Shown: positions 34,270 to 42,816 of the stretch, in pieces
Numbering within the stretch: position 1 is the first letter of the stretch
How the letters are laid out: each line of letters opens with the position of its first letter
NCBI GenBank assembly: GCA_036835375.1
Contig: DAITMB010000026.1
Span: forward strand, 1 to 47,217
Reading direction: 5' to 3'
DNA: 47,217 nt
Origin: JANQTF01 sp036835375
Lineage (GTDB): Bacteria > Bacteroidota > Bacteroidia > J057
Position numbers and translations under genes: made by a program
Notes under the pieces: generated by a model
Seen by the model: only the letters and a program-made list of their open reading frames with translations
Told to the model about the DNA's origin: nothing
Database searches by the model: none

Positions 34270-34356
34270 TATAGCGTCCACATTAAAGCCTCCGGGGCGA
34301 GGCTGAACAAATCATCTAATGCTGGATGTGAGCTTCTTTGACGAATCATTTCATTC
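34269..34356 (-). CDS. 3' end of an ORF emerging from the assembly gap
   Basis: Directly after the gap one frame is open and reads NEMIRQRSSHPALDD, then LFSLAPEALMWTL and TAA. It could be the C-terminus of the AAA ATPase or the end of a second gene lost in the gap. The other two frames close within a few codons. Confidence 0.45.
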
Positions 34357-34456
34357 NNNNNNNNNNNNNNNNNNNNNNNNNNNNNNNNNNNNNNNNNNNN
34401 NNNNNNNNNNNNNNNNNNNNNNNNNNNNNNNNNNNNNNNNNNNNNNNNNNNNNNNN
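34357..34456. other. assembly gap (100 N) at the 3' end of the AAA ATPase gene
   Basis: Exactly 100 N, a placeholder. The ATPase reads DVAPKG at the upstream edge. The length and gene content hidden here are unknown; in related two-gene defence modules a nuclease gene follows the ATPase. Confidence 0.95.
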
Positions 34457-35751
34457 TATCCTTTAGGGGCAACATCGCTGATGCTACTGGTGATGGTTTT
34501 CAATTTTTCTAATTCCTCTTGCTCCTTCCTCGTGAGCTTTTGCTTGAATGATTTCATGTTGAGCGTAGCCAACTTTTGGGTCATCTCCCGCCCACTTTGG
34601 GATTGGGTAATGTTTCGGCCAAACAATTCGGTTCCGTAGGCATCCAGGAGGTCGCCCAAGACCAGTCTTTTTTTTTCGATCCCTGTGACTTCCCCTGATG
34701 GCTTCTCCGAGCCGGGGGCGCTCAATCTCCAGATACTGCCCTGCTCGGCGGCGCGGCATATCAGCGGACTGTGCGTCGTGACGATGAACTGGATCCCCGG
34801 AAACACCGATAGAAACCACTCCCCGATGGTTGCTTGCCAGGATGGGTGGAGATGAGCATCTATTTCGTCAATCAGGACCACCCCCGGCAGATCTATTCGG
34901 AAGTCTTTGTTTTGAAAATGTTGAAACACCGCTTCGTGGCCATAGCTGCGCACCATTTGACGAATCAATTCGAATGTCAGGCTCAGAATAGATCGATAGC
35001 CATCGCTCATTTGGGTCACGTCAACCTGCGTGCCATTGCCATCCACAAAAAAGACCCCTTCACTGCTGATGGAATCTAGTTTTGCTCCGTGAGGCAAAAG
35101 CCCTCCTTCGTTCAAAAAAGACTTAAGAGACGCAAGGATAGCAGAATCAGCAGCGGCATCGCTGCCGGAGCGTGAGGCTTTTTCCAGACTTTTGATGTGT
35201 AGGCTTTTGAGCCAGTCAATGGCTTCTGTGAGTGCCACATCTTCCCCAAACACCGACAAGTGAGCAGCGGCTCTCGGGTCGGAATAATAGACTTTCATCC
35301 AGTCTTTCTCCCCACCAGTGAACCTTCTAAAAGGCCCAAAAGCGCAGGAGAACCATCCGCTGGCCGTGCTCCACAAATTCTCGAACGGAGCGCCCTTGTT
35401 CCCTTCCAGCACATAGCCATTGGTTGCTTGTCTTTTGAGGGTAAGGATCGCCTCAAAAGGCTTGGTTCTGGGACGACTTTGTCCGATGTAGCGATCCGAT
35501 TCGTGACTGAGTACTTCCAATTCGATAACGCCTTCTTCCCGAGTATCTCTTCTGGCCCAGTCATGAAGGTTGAGGCGCAGTGCCCTGGCGTCATGTGGGC
35601 CAATGATCCCTAGCGAGACAGAGCGAACAATGGTAGATTTGCCAGCTCCGTTGTCGCCAATCAAAACATGCCATCCAGCAGGTTGTGGGAAATTCATTTC
35701 AAAACTTGAAATCGACCGGATGTTGCGGATGGAGATTTTGGTGAGATACAT
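34457..35751 (-). CDS. AAA family (RecF/SMC-like) ATPase, 3' end in a gap
   Basis: About 432 residues are visible. The N-terminus MYLTKISIRNIRSISSFEMNF and Walker A LIGDNGAGKSTIV (about 30-42) are of the AAA_21/AAA_23 type. The ABC-like signature is VTQMSDGYRSILSLTFELIR, Walker B is VVLIDEIDAHLHPSWQ, and the H-loop IQFIVTTHSPLICRA. After it comes a helical tail rich in Lys/Glu (MKSFKQKLTRKEQEELEKLK) that runs into the gap. This architecture is that of PtuA (Septu, retron Ec78) and other OLD-like or standalone defence ATPases; the class fits but the system cannot be named without the partner gene. It has its own -7 element (35817-35824). An HTH regulator gene lies 161 nt upstream on the same strand. 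Confidence 0.85.
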
Positions 35752-35816
35752 GGCGCTTCGATTTTCTCTTCCACATTGCCCAAGCGTAATCAGGGATAGT
35801 CCTCCGACTCCTCGTT

Positions 35817-35824
35817 CAAATGTA
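35817..35824 (-). promoter_or_regulatory. -7 promoter element of the AAA ATPase gene
   Basis: TACATTTG on the minus strand is a perfect TAnnTTTG match, about 65 nt before the ATG at 35751. It indicates that the ATPase can be transcribed apart from the HTH gene. Confidence 0.55.
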
Positions 35825-35912
35825 AGGACTTTGCCCGGATAATGAACGTCTCCTAAAAGCCCCCCCCTTGCAAATCAACTCCAACAGCGGAAATCCTTTT
35901 CAAAGCGGAAGC

Positions 35913-36335
35913 TCACTTCGACAGGGCGTGGTTTTCTTTGAGCAGGCGGATCACGTCTGATTGGGTACCGACTTGGGCTTTCAGCACTTCAATGACATCT
36001 TCTGCGGCTTGGAGCTTGATTTGGAGCACTTCCGTGTCTCTTGTCAGGGGAGAAGCAGCGGCAGCGGGCTCAGGGCTGGCAGGGGTATGTGTCGCGGTTC
36101 CGTTGGAGGAAAGGGAAAGGAGTGGTTCTCCTTCGCCTACAATCACCCAATTCATGTTAATATCGGGACGCGCCGACTTCCAGGCAGCCAAAATATCGGA
36201 CTTCGGATGCGCCGTTTTGCCGTTGGTGATATTTTGGATGGTGGTGTAGCTTGCCTGCATCTCTTCAGCTGCCTGCTTTTTGGTAATTCTTAAGACATTC
36301 TCAATGAGATAATTAATTCTATCTGTGATGCCCAT
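35913..36335 (-). CDS. XRE-family HTH transcriptional regulator
   Basis: A 140-residue DNA-binding protein. An N-terminal HTH (about 5-55, TKKQAAEEMQASYTTIQNI with TNGKTAHP) is followed by PDINMNWVIVGEGEPLL, a segment common in Bacteroidota phage-like and mobile-element repressors where NWLLTGEGEML is usual. A Ala/Pro-rich linker leads to a C-terminal coiled coil (EVLQIKLQAAEDVIEVLKAQ) that probably dimerises. No peptidase domain is present, so it is not a LexA/CI self-cleaving repressor. It lies directly upstream of the AAA ATPase gene, in the same direction, and is a candidate for its control. A small palindrome, GTATTGATAC (36376-36385), about 40 nt before its start may be an autoregulatory site. 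Confidence 0.85.
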   Translation of the reverse strand: MGITDRINYLIENVLRITKKQAAEEMQASYTTIQNITNGKTAHPKSDILAAWKSARPDINMNWVIVGEGEPLLSLSSNGTATHTPASPEPAAAASPLTRDTEVLQIKLQAAEDVIEVLKAQVGTQSDVIRLLKENHALSK

Positions 36336-36652
36336 GTTGAAAAATGAAATTGGGGAGATAAGAATATGGTTTCAGGTATTGATACTTACATTTCCGGCCT
36401 ACAGGTAATGAGAGTCCTAGGAGATAAGCCCCGCCGAGGTTTTATAACACAACAGGGGGACCTATGCGCAAAGAAGACTATCCACCATATTCTCAACTTC
36501 TCCTAATGAAACAAAGAAGATTATGAACAAACTTGTCAGTTTGATGACCATAAAATTACTATTTAAAGTCTGCCTTCAAAGCACCTTGAGAAATTTATCA
36601 TCACTCATTTACAAAAATGTACCGATTTTCTATACTTTCTCCCAGTGAAGCA
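36336..36652. other. AT-rich intergenic region upstream of the HTH regulator
   Basis: About 320 nt without a usable ORF, richer in A and T than its surroundings. It contains the short palindrome GTATTGATAC (36376-36385), a possible operator for the regulator. No tRNA, repeat or IS end was recognised. Confidence 0.35.
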
Positions 36653-36687
36653 CACAAAAATAGCCCGAAGATGTCTTCGGGCTATTT
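36653..36687 (-). terminator. terminator of the DUF2807 lipoprotein gene
   Basis: Arms AAATAGCCCGAAGA (36658-36671) and TCTTCGGGCTATTT (36674-36687) are perfect. On the minus strand the stem is followed by TTTTTGTG. It lies 36 nt after the stop of the gene at 36723. Confidence 0.85.
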
Positions 36688-36722
36688 GCTTGGTAGCGGG
36701 CAATTCTTCGATTAACAGCACA

Positions 36723-37508
36723 TCAATTGTCGTTCACAACTTTGCCCGAACCCGAGATGTTCACATCTAGGAGCGGAGTGCCTTTGTAACGAACATCTCC
36801 AGATCCAGCGATTTGAACCTTCAGCAACGACTCGACTTGTAGCTCTGCGTTCCCCGATCCGGAGATCTTGACGGCTGTCTCGCTGGTCGCAAGGTCAAAT
36901 CCCTCCACATTACCTGAGCCTTCCACCCTAATGTCGTGGCCCGTAGAAGTTCCGGAAAGATACAAATCCCCTGAACCAGTGATTCGAGAGTGGAGATGTT
37001 CGGTGACCAAATCCATTTCAGCATCGCCTGAACCAGTGATTTCCAGCGTCACGTCATCAGCCACTGCATCCAGCCTGATGCTTCCAGAGCCTTTGATCAA
37101 GAGTTCCAATGCAGTCGTATTGAAAGTGCTTTCGCCATACACATCGCCTGATCCCACAACTTCGAGGTAATCAAACTCAGGAAGATAGAGGTCGATTCGA
37201 ATGGTCTTATGACCACGAAAACAGCGCTCGTTGCGAATTTCTAGCACATTGCCGGAGACAGTCGTCTCGATCCACTCCATCATGCTCTCTTCGGCTTGAA
37301 TGCTCAAGGCAAAAGAAGTGTCACGGTGGAGGTAGAGATCCGCGGGCACATCAAAGACAATCTTCGTAAATCCACTCACGATTCGAGTCTCCGTAGTGAC
37401 GACACCGCTTCCGCGCTCACAAGGAAATTGTTTGGGATCTTCCACGCAACCAATCAAGGCAGGGACCAGGAGGGAGAGGAAGGTGATGTTTTTAAGGAAG
37501 TTTTTCAT
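36723..37508 (-). CDS. DUF2807 (head GIN domain) lipoprotein
   Basis: A 261-residue lipoprotein: signal with lipobox ALIGCVED, then DUF2807. The domain begins at TRIVSGFTKIVFDVPADLYL and shows about eight repeats of the GSG type (VVGSGDVYG, IKGSGSIRLD, ITGSGDAEMD, ITGSGDLYLS, VEGSGNVEGF, ISGSGNAELQ, IAGSGDVRYKG, ISGSGKVVND), one per turn of a right-handed beta-helix. The family is exported and often described as adhesin head domains; function is unproven. TACGTTGA (37519-37526, minus) is a -7-like element 10 nt before the ATG. It is divergent from the ECF sigma factor gene. Confidence 0.92.
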   Translation of the reverse strand: MKNFLKNITFLSLLVPALIGCVEDPKQFPCERGSGVVTTETRIVSGFTKIVFDVPADLYLHRDTSFALSIQAEESMMEWIETTVSGNVLEIRNERCFRGHKTIRIDLYLPEFDYLEVVGSGDVYGESTFNTTALELLIKGSGSIRLDAVADDVTLEITGSGDAEMDLVTEHLHSRITGSGDLYLSGTSTGHDIRVEGSGNVEGFDLATSETAVKISGSGNAELQVESLLKVQIAGSGDVRYKGTPLLDVNISGSGKVVNDN

Positions 37509-37518
37509 AACGATTTAT

Positions 37519-37526
37519 TCAACGTA
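37519..37526 (-). promoter_or_regulatory. -7-like element before the DUF2807 gene
   Basis: TACGTTGA on the minus strand fits TAnnTTG and would give a very short leader before the ATG at 37508. Confidence 0.4.
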
Positions 37527-37803
37527 AAAGCAGGAAAAGAGATAGAACGAATCGAAGGGATCAGCGAGCCAAAGAATGGTTCAGGTGAAGTACATCGCGG
37601 GTACTTACGTGTGTCATCAATGGCCCTTCGTCGATGGACTTCTTGTTTTTCGACGCCCAAATGACCCCAGCGACGGCATCGACGTTGCACAACAAGGAGA
37701 GTCGTTTGCCCAGATTCACTCCGTGGATTCCCGGGTTCACTCTGGGTTGCGATTTGAAATGCCAGACAGGTCGCATCTTGGGGGAAACTTGAATCCAACA
37801 CCC

Positions 37804-38361
37804 ATGACGACCGACCCCCACTTTCAACTGGTAGAACGCTGCAAAGCTGGAGATCCTATGGCTCAGTTTGAGCTTCACCGCAAATACCGTTCGGCGATGC
37901 TCCGGGTAGCGTGGCGCTTCACCCACGACGACTTCGAGGCCGAGGACATTGTCCAAGAAGCATTTCTCAAAGCATTTCGGAGCCTGGCACACTTCAAAGG
38001 CGACTCTACCTTTGGCGCATGGCTCAAGCGTATCACCATCAACACTTCTATCAACGCCCTCAAAAAAAAGCAACTCGAGATGGTGCCGCTGGAGGGCGCA
38101 GAGATTCAAGACGAAGTGCCGGATCTAGTTTCCATGAGCGAATCAACCATTTCCCCCACCAGGATCCACCAAGCAATCGACCGTCTTCCTGCTGGCTATC
38201 GCCAAGTTCTCACCTTGTATTTGCTGGAAGGTTATGACCATCAAGAGATCAGCGGCATTCTCTCGATTTCGGAGGCGACCTCTAAATCTCAATTTTGTCG
38301 CGCCCGGCGTAAACTTCAATCCATTCTTCAACGTCAACCACTTCAGTATGAAGCTGCTTAA
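37804..38361 (+). CDS. ECF-type RNA polymerase sigma factor
   Basis: A 185-residue sigma-70 family protein. Region 2 holds YRSAMLRVAWRFTHDDFEAEDIVQEAF (quoted in parts: LRVAWRFTHDDFEAED and DIVQEAFLKAF), with FGAWLKRITINTSINALKKK completing it. Region 4 is HQAIDRLPAGYRQVLTLYLL and YDHQEISGILSISEATSKSQ with a final RARRKLQ. The start 37804 (MTTDPHFQLVERCKAGD) is set by homology; the open frame extends to 37576 without sigma-like content. Its 3' end overlaps the next gene by 14 nt, so the two are translationally coupled. No anti-sigma factor with a membrane helix follows; the partner is a secreted protein instead. Confidence 0.93.
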   Translation: MTTDPHFQLVERCKAGDPMAQFELHRKYRSAMLRVAWRFTHDDFEAEDIVQEAFLKAFRSLAHFKGDSTFGAWLKRITINTSINALKKKQLEMVPLEGAEIQDEVPDLVSMSESTISPTRIHQAIDRLPAGYRQVLTLYLLEGYDHQEISGILSISEATSKSQFCRARRKLQSILQRQPLQYEAA

Positions 38362-39403
38362 CCTACTTCCCATTCTGGGCTATCTCTTGGCCCACCCTCT
38401 TTTCGCCGCCAACGCTGATCCTCAGCGGGAGATTTTTGCGGTAGTTAGTGCCGAAGCGATCGAATCTTTTCGCTTAGAGACACGAGGAGGCAAGGTGAGG
38501 ATCGTGCAAAGCCAAGATGATTCTATTCATGTTCATGTGCTCCTCTCCACCAAAATCAAGCAAAATGAGGAAGCGGTGCAGTCTCTTGAAAGAATTCAAA
38601 TCATCGACGAAGTACAGGGAAGTCGTTGGGCCTGGCGCACTGACTTGAATGGAATGGAGGCAGAGTGGCTCGCCAAAGTCGTCGAAGTTCACTACGAGAT
38701 TGCGGCTCCGCCACGGATCGCGATGGAAATCGTGCAGCGATATGGCGACCTCAGCATTGCGGATTGGGATTCGCCCGTATGGCTTGACATTCGCTGGGGC
38801 AATATTTCGGCGGGATGCCTGGCGGGAGATGGTAGTCGGCTGGACATGCAATTTGCGAGCGCGGACATTGCCTGCCTAGGAAATGCTACGGTAGATTTGA
38901 CTGCTGGCAAGCTGGCCCTTGCGAGTGTCAATCGACTCAACCTCCGGAGCAAGGGAGCGGAAGTGAAAATTTTTCAAGCAGGGGAAGTGGATATTCAGGC
39001 CCATGTGGGAGAGTATCACCTCAAAAAAGTCACCGAACTGCGCGGGATGTTAACCTCTTCGCAGTTGAAGATCGATACGTTGCTCTATCAGGGCGACCTC
39101 AGTGTATCGCTGATGATCGGCACAGAGATCGGCCTCAGTGAGACCGCCGAAAAACTCGCCCTCACCGCAGATCTGGCATCTGTCACGGTGCATTATCCTA
39201 AGGGAAAGCTCGTTTCGCTGGATCTGGAAGCACGCCGCAACGACTTAGTATCCATTGAAATTCCAGATTTGCCACGCGAAGAAAGCCTACCCAACGAAAA
39301 AGTGCGATTTCGCAGTGATTATGCTTCAGCTCGATCAGCCGAACCGACTTTGGAGCTGTTGATTCAAAGCAAACGAGGAAAAGTGAACATCTTGCAGAGG
39401 TAA
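38348..39403 (+). CDS. secreted DUF4097-like beta-repeat protein, coupled to the ECF sigma gene
   Basis: A 351-residue protein with signal peptide MKLLNLLPILGYLLAHPLFA (cleavage near AANA). It has repeated short strands typical of DUF4097/GIN-like beta-helices: FRLETRGGKVRIVQSQDDSI, VEVHYEIAAPPRIAMEIVQR, YGDLSIADWDSPVWLDIRWG, LDMQFASADIACLGNATVDL, VHYPKGKLVSLDLEARRND, and it ends KRGKVNILQR. The start inside the sigma gene is the first that gives a signal peptide. Such ECF plus beta-helix pairs recur in Bacteroidota; the protein could be an envelope-stress output or sensor. That role is inference. The same fold class occurs in the divergent DUF2807 protein, which may link the two units. Confidence 0.75.
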   Translation: MKLLNLLPILGYLLAHPLFAANADPQREIFAVVSAEAIESFRLETRGGKVRIVQSQDDSIHVHVLLSTKIKQNEEAVQSLERIQIIDEVQGSRWAWRTDLNGMEAEWLAKVVEVHYEIAAPPRIAMEIVQRYGDLSIADWDSPVWLDIRWGNISAGCLAGDGSRLDMQFASADIACLGNATVDLTAGKLALASVNRLNLRSKGAEVKIFQAGEVDIQAHVGEYHLKKVTELRGMLTSSQLKIDTLLYQGDLSVSLMIGTEIGLSETAEKLALTADLASVTVHYPKGKLVSLDLEARRNDLVSIEIPDLPREESLPNEKVRFRSDYASARSAEPTLELLIQSKRGKVNILQR

Positions 39404-39505
39404 TCATTGACCAATAATCGTCATCCCAGTTTCAGCTGGCAACCCATTTCGGTCAATTCGCGCAAGGTTTATTTCGCATACCTGAAGTGGCAGCAAATCA
39501 TATCA

Positions 39506-39513
39506 TAGTTTTG
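39506..39513 (+). promoter_or_regulatory. -7 promoter element of the GT61 gene
   Basis: TAGTTTTG is a perfect TAnnTTTG match, 38 nt before the ATG at 39552. Confidence 0.5.
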
Positions 39514-39551
39514 AGCATATTCATAGATAAAATTCCAGTACCACCCCCTTC

Positions 39552-40775
39552 ATGAGTAGCATAACTCTACGAAAATTGGTTAACCACACCCTTGGTCGCA
39601 CGCTGTATCGAATGAGGTACCAACCCAAAGGGATATTCGATCACCTCGAGAGTTACTTAGAATCTGATGATTCAGGTAACGACAAGGGGATCCTCTTGCA
39701 CCACGCTTATGAAGCACCGACCGCATATCGAAGCGTGTTTGGAGCGAGTCTTTCCCCCTATGTCGATCTGGAAATGTCCTCTCACGGGCGAGAATCGTGG
39801 ATTTGCTGCCTGGAAAGGGGACGTATCGATACAGACAAAGGCAGTAGCGTTGCCGTATTTAATCGAGCCGGCGCCCTCTTAGGGGAAGTGAGCTTCCAGT
39901 ATGTGAAAAACGCGAATGGGACCTGGATTCATGGTGAAGTTCATCAAAACAATGTGTTTCACCGCAAGTATCTCACAAGTCCCAAGGTGGTATCCGGTTG
40001 CGTGTTCTCCCTGCTCAGCGGCGGCGGCGGCAACAATAATTTTTACCACTGGTTTGTGGATGTGCTCTCACGGCTTGCCTTTCTTCGGGAGAGTGGCTGG
40101 CAAGACCGAGTCGACTACTTCTTGGTTCCAAACTACGCATATCCTTACCAGCGAGAATCCCTGGAGTTGCTGGGTATCCCAAAGGAAAAAATCATCAATG
40201 GGTTCCAGTATCCTCACATTCAGGCAGATGAACTGATCGTAACGTCTCATCCCCGGACCACGACCTACTATACACCCTCGTATCTCACCGACTTCCTCCG
40301 GGAGGCATTTACTTCCTACTTGGGAGAAGAAGACGATACCCTCGGTCATCATCCCCTGATTTATATCAATCGAGGAGACGCCCCGAAGAGAAAAGTGGTG
40401 AATGAAGCAGAAGTGAGTGCCGTCCTCGATGAATACGGTTTCACGTCCTTCTCCCTCTCCAATCTCTCGCTTCGTCAAGCCATCCAGTTGTTTGGTCGCG
40501 CCTCTGTGATCGTTGCCCCACACGGCGCAGGTCTCACCAATATTTTGTTCTGCTGGCCGGGCACACGTGTCATAGAGCTCTTTTCGGACAAATTCGTGAA
40601 CCCTTACTTTTACGAACTTGCCACCAACTTGGGCTTGCAGTACGATTTCTCCGTCGGAACTCCCCTGAATGCCAAGGTGATCAAGACGCGATATGAGGGC
40701 ATAGATGAAAACATCCACGTGGACGTTGTAGCCCTGCGCGACAAATTGTCTCAAATCCGATCCGTCTCGCCATAG
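39552..40775 (+). CDS. GT61-family glycosyltransferase (DUF563)
   Basis: A 407-residue protein without signal peptide or membrane helix, so probably cytosolic and acting on lipid-linked or surface glycan precursors. The DUF563/GT61 signatures are FSLLSGGGGNNNFYHWFVDV (the His-Trp pair), VPNYAYPYQRESLELLGI, LIYINRGDAPKRKVVNEAEV and VIVAPHGAGLTNILFCWPGT followed by VIELFS. The donor and acceptor sugars cannot be read from sequence. It stands alone with its own promoter element and is not within an evident polysaccharide cluster in this window. Confidence 0.9.
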   Translation: MSSITLRKLVNHTLGRTLYRMRYQPKGIFDHLESYLESDDSGNDKGILLHHAYEAPTAYRSVFGASLSPYVDLEMSSHGRESWICCLERGRIDTDKGSSVAVFNRAGALLGEVSFQYVKNANGTWIHGEVHQNNVFHRKYLTSPKVVSGCVFSLLSGGGGNNNFYHWFVDVLSRLAFLRESGWQDRVDYFLVPNYAYPYQRESLELLGIPKEKIINGFQYPHIQADELIVTSHPRTTTYYTPSYLTDFLREAFTSYLGEEDDTLGHHPLIYINRGDAPKRKVVNEAEVSAVLDEYGFTSFSLSNLSLRQAIQLFGRASVIVAPHGAGLTNILFCWPGTRVIELFSDKFVNPYFYELATNLGLQYDFSVGTPLNAKVIKTRYEGIDENIHVDVVALRDKLSQIRSVSP

Positions 40776-40820
40776 CGGAAGTATTCGTTGCCTCATGCCC
40801 CTTAATTCCCGGCACTTTGG

Positions 40821-40828
40821 TAAGTTTG
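40821..40828 (+). promoter_or_regulatory. -7 promoter element of the ABC-F gene
   Basis: TAAGTTTG, a perfect TAnnTTTG match, lies 22 nt before the GTG at 40851. The same spacing as at recN supports the unusual GTG start. Confidence 0.6.
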
Positions 40829-40850
40829 CAGCATAAATCGGAGAGAACCA

Positions 40851-42782
40851 GTGCTGACACTTCAAGACATCGGAATTGAATTTGGGGGCAAATGGCTGCT
40901 GCGCAATGCCACCTATCAGTTTACCCCAGGAGAAAGAGTCGGTCTCATTGGCCGCAATGGAGCAGGAAAATCAACGCTTTTGCGCATGATCGCGGGGCAC
41001 ATCCGCCCTACAGAAGGCAGCGTCCAGATCGCAGGAGGCAGCCAAGTGGCCTATTTTCATCAAGACCTCCTCAGCTACGAATCAGACCAGAGCATTTTTC
41101 ATTTAGCCCGGGAAGCATTTCGCGACTTGCTCGACACCAAGGAGGAAATCGAGCGTTTGCTACTCAAAACCGAGCAAGGAGAAGCCACTCCTGACGATTG
41201 GGACCGACTTGCTCATCTTCAGGACGAATTTGAGACCAAAGATGGGCATCGCATCGAGGCGAAGGTCCACAGCATCTTAGCGGGTCTTGGATTTCCGGCA
41301 GAAAAGCATTTCGACCCCTTCCTCACCTTTTCTGGAGGATGGCGGATGCGGGTGCTCCTCGCCAAAATGCTCCTGGTGGACCCTGAGATCCTTTTGCTTG
41401 ATGAGCCTACCAACCACCTCGACCTTCCTTCGATTCAGTGGCTGGAAAATTATCTCAAAACCTACGGCGGAATCTGCGTCGTGGTCTCCCACGATAGATT
41501 TTTTATCGACCGCATGGCAGATAAGATCTTGGAAATTACCCTCCAGCAGCTCCACGTTTACAGCGGGAACTATAGCTATTTTCTCCGGGAAAAAGCCCTG
41601 AGGGCGGATTTGCACAAAAAATCTTACGACAACCAGCAAAAGCAAATTGAAGAACAGGAGCGCTTTATCAACCGCTTCCGGGCCCAGGCAACAAAAGCAA
41701 GACAAGTACAAAGCCGAATCAAGCAACTGGACAAAGTCGAGCGCATTCTTCCTCCGGAAGAAGATACTGCCAACGTTTCATTCCGATTTAACCCGAAACT
41801 CAAATCCGGTCGAGAAGTCCTTACCCTCACCGACATCAGCAAATCCTACGGACAGCTCCAGATCCTCAAGGATTCCTCAGCCATCCTCAACCGCAATGAC
41901 AAGGTTGCCTTGATTGGTGCCAATGGCTTAGGAAAATCCACGTTGCTGCGAATTTTGGCTGAAAGAGAATCTTTCAGTGGCGGGCGAAAGCTGGGGCATC
42001 AGGTCGAAGAGTCCTTTTTTGCTCAGCACCAACTGGAAGCGCTGCACCTCGATCGTAGCATTTTGGAAGAAGTCGCTTACGATGCGCCCACCTACACTGA
42101 GCAGGAACTGAGGACCATTCTGGGTTGCTTTATGTTTTCAGGCGAGGAGGTCGAAAAAAAGATCCGCGTGCTCTCCGGGGGAGAACGGTCTCGAGTTGCT
42201 TTGGCAAAAACCCTCCTCTCTCAAGCCAACTTTCTATTGTTGGATGAGCCTACGAATCACTTGGACATTCAAAGCATTCAGATCCTGAGTGAGGCACTCA
42301 ACGCCTTCGATGGCACTTATGTCGTGGTGTCCCACGACCGACATTTTCTCAATGGGATCGCCAACAAGATTTGGTACATCGAGGAGTTGCAGCTCAAGGA
42401 GTATCCCGGGACCTATGAAGAGTTTGCAGAATGGCGAGCGAGGCAAGAAGCAAGCTGGCAGGCCGAAGTGGTGAAAGCAAACAAAGAGAAAGCAGAATCC
42501 CAGCCCAAGCCTCCGGGGCTTTCTTATAAGGAGCAAAAGCAGATTAAAAACAGAATCCGAAAGCTGGAACGGGAGCAGGAAGAGATCGAAGAGCAAATCG
42601 AAACGCTGGAAGCAACCCTTGCAGCCCTCCAAACGCAGATGTTGAGCCCCGAAGTCGCCCGGAATTTTGATCAACTAGCCAGCATCGAAGCAAGCTACCA
42701 CAAGACCAAGCAATCGCTTGATCAGTGTACCACCCAGTGGGAAAACATCCTTGCTGAGCTGGAAAGCCTCAATCAAGGCTAG
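40851..42782 (+). CDS. ABC-F family ATPase
   Basis: A 643-residue soluble protein with two ABC domains and no membrane segment, the mark of ABC-F translation factors that act at the ribosomal E site. Domain 1 has Walker A LIGRNGAGKSTLLRM, signature LTFSGGWRMRVLLAKML and Walker B ILLLDEPTNHLD. The interdomain linker (about 235-310) is long, basic and helical (INRFRAQATKARQVQSRIKQ). Domain 2 has LIGANGLGKSTLLR, VLSGGERSRVALAKTLL and FLLLDEPTNHLD. A C-terminal coiled coil (about 560-640, ENQ-rich: LEREQEEIEEQIETLEATLA) makes it most like the Uup/YdiF branch. Start is GTG 40851, supported by the -7 spacing. It is single, with a convergent neighbour. Confidence 0.93.
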   Translation: MLTLQDIGIEFGGKWLLRNATYQFTPGERVGLIGRNGAGKSTLLRMIAGHIRPTEGSVQIAGGSQVAYFHQDLLSYESDQSIFHLAREAFRDLLDTKEEIERLLLKTEQGEATPDDWDRLAHLQDEFETKDGHRIEAKVHSILAGLGFPAEKHFDPFLTFSGGWRMRVLLAKMLLVDPEILLLDEPTNHLDLPSIQWLENYLKTYGGICVVVSHDRFFIDRMADKILEITLQQLHVYSGNYSYFLREKALRADLHKKSYDNQQKQIEEQERFINRFRAQATKARQVQSRIKQLDKVERILPPEEDTANVSFRFNPKLKSGREVLTLTDISKSYGQLQILKDSSAILNRNDKVALIGANGLGKSTLLRILAERESFSGGRKLGHQVEESFFAQHQLEALHLDRSILEEVAYDAPTYTEQELRTILGCFMFSGEEVEKKIRVLSGGERSRVALAKTLLSQANFLLLDEPTNHLDIQSIQILSEALNAFDGTYVVVSHDRHFLNGIANKIWYIEELQLKEYPGTYEEFAEWRARQEASWQAEVVKANKEKAESQPKPPGLSYKEQKQIKNRIRKLEREQEEIEEQIETLEATLAALQTQMLSPEVARNFDQLASIEASYHKTKQSLDQCTTQWENILAELESLNQG

Positions 42783-42816
42783 TTCTTAACATCTCAAAAG
42801 GGAATCTTTTGCCAAA

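Noticed and set aside
34159..34341. Plus-strand 60-codon ORF near the third gap
   Set aside because: No recognisable features, no promoter element, and it is antisense to the open frame leaving the gap.
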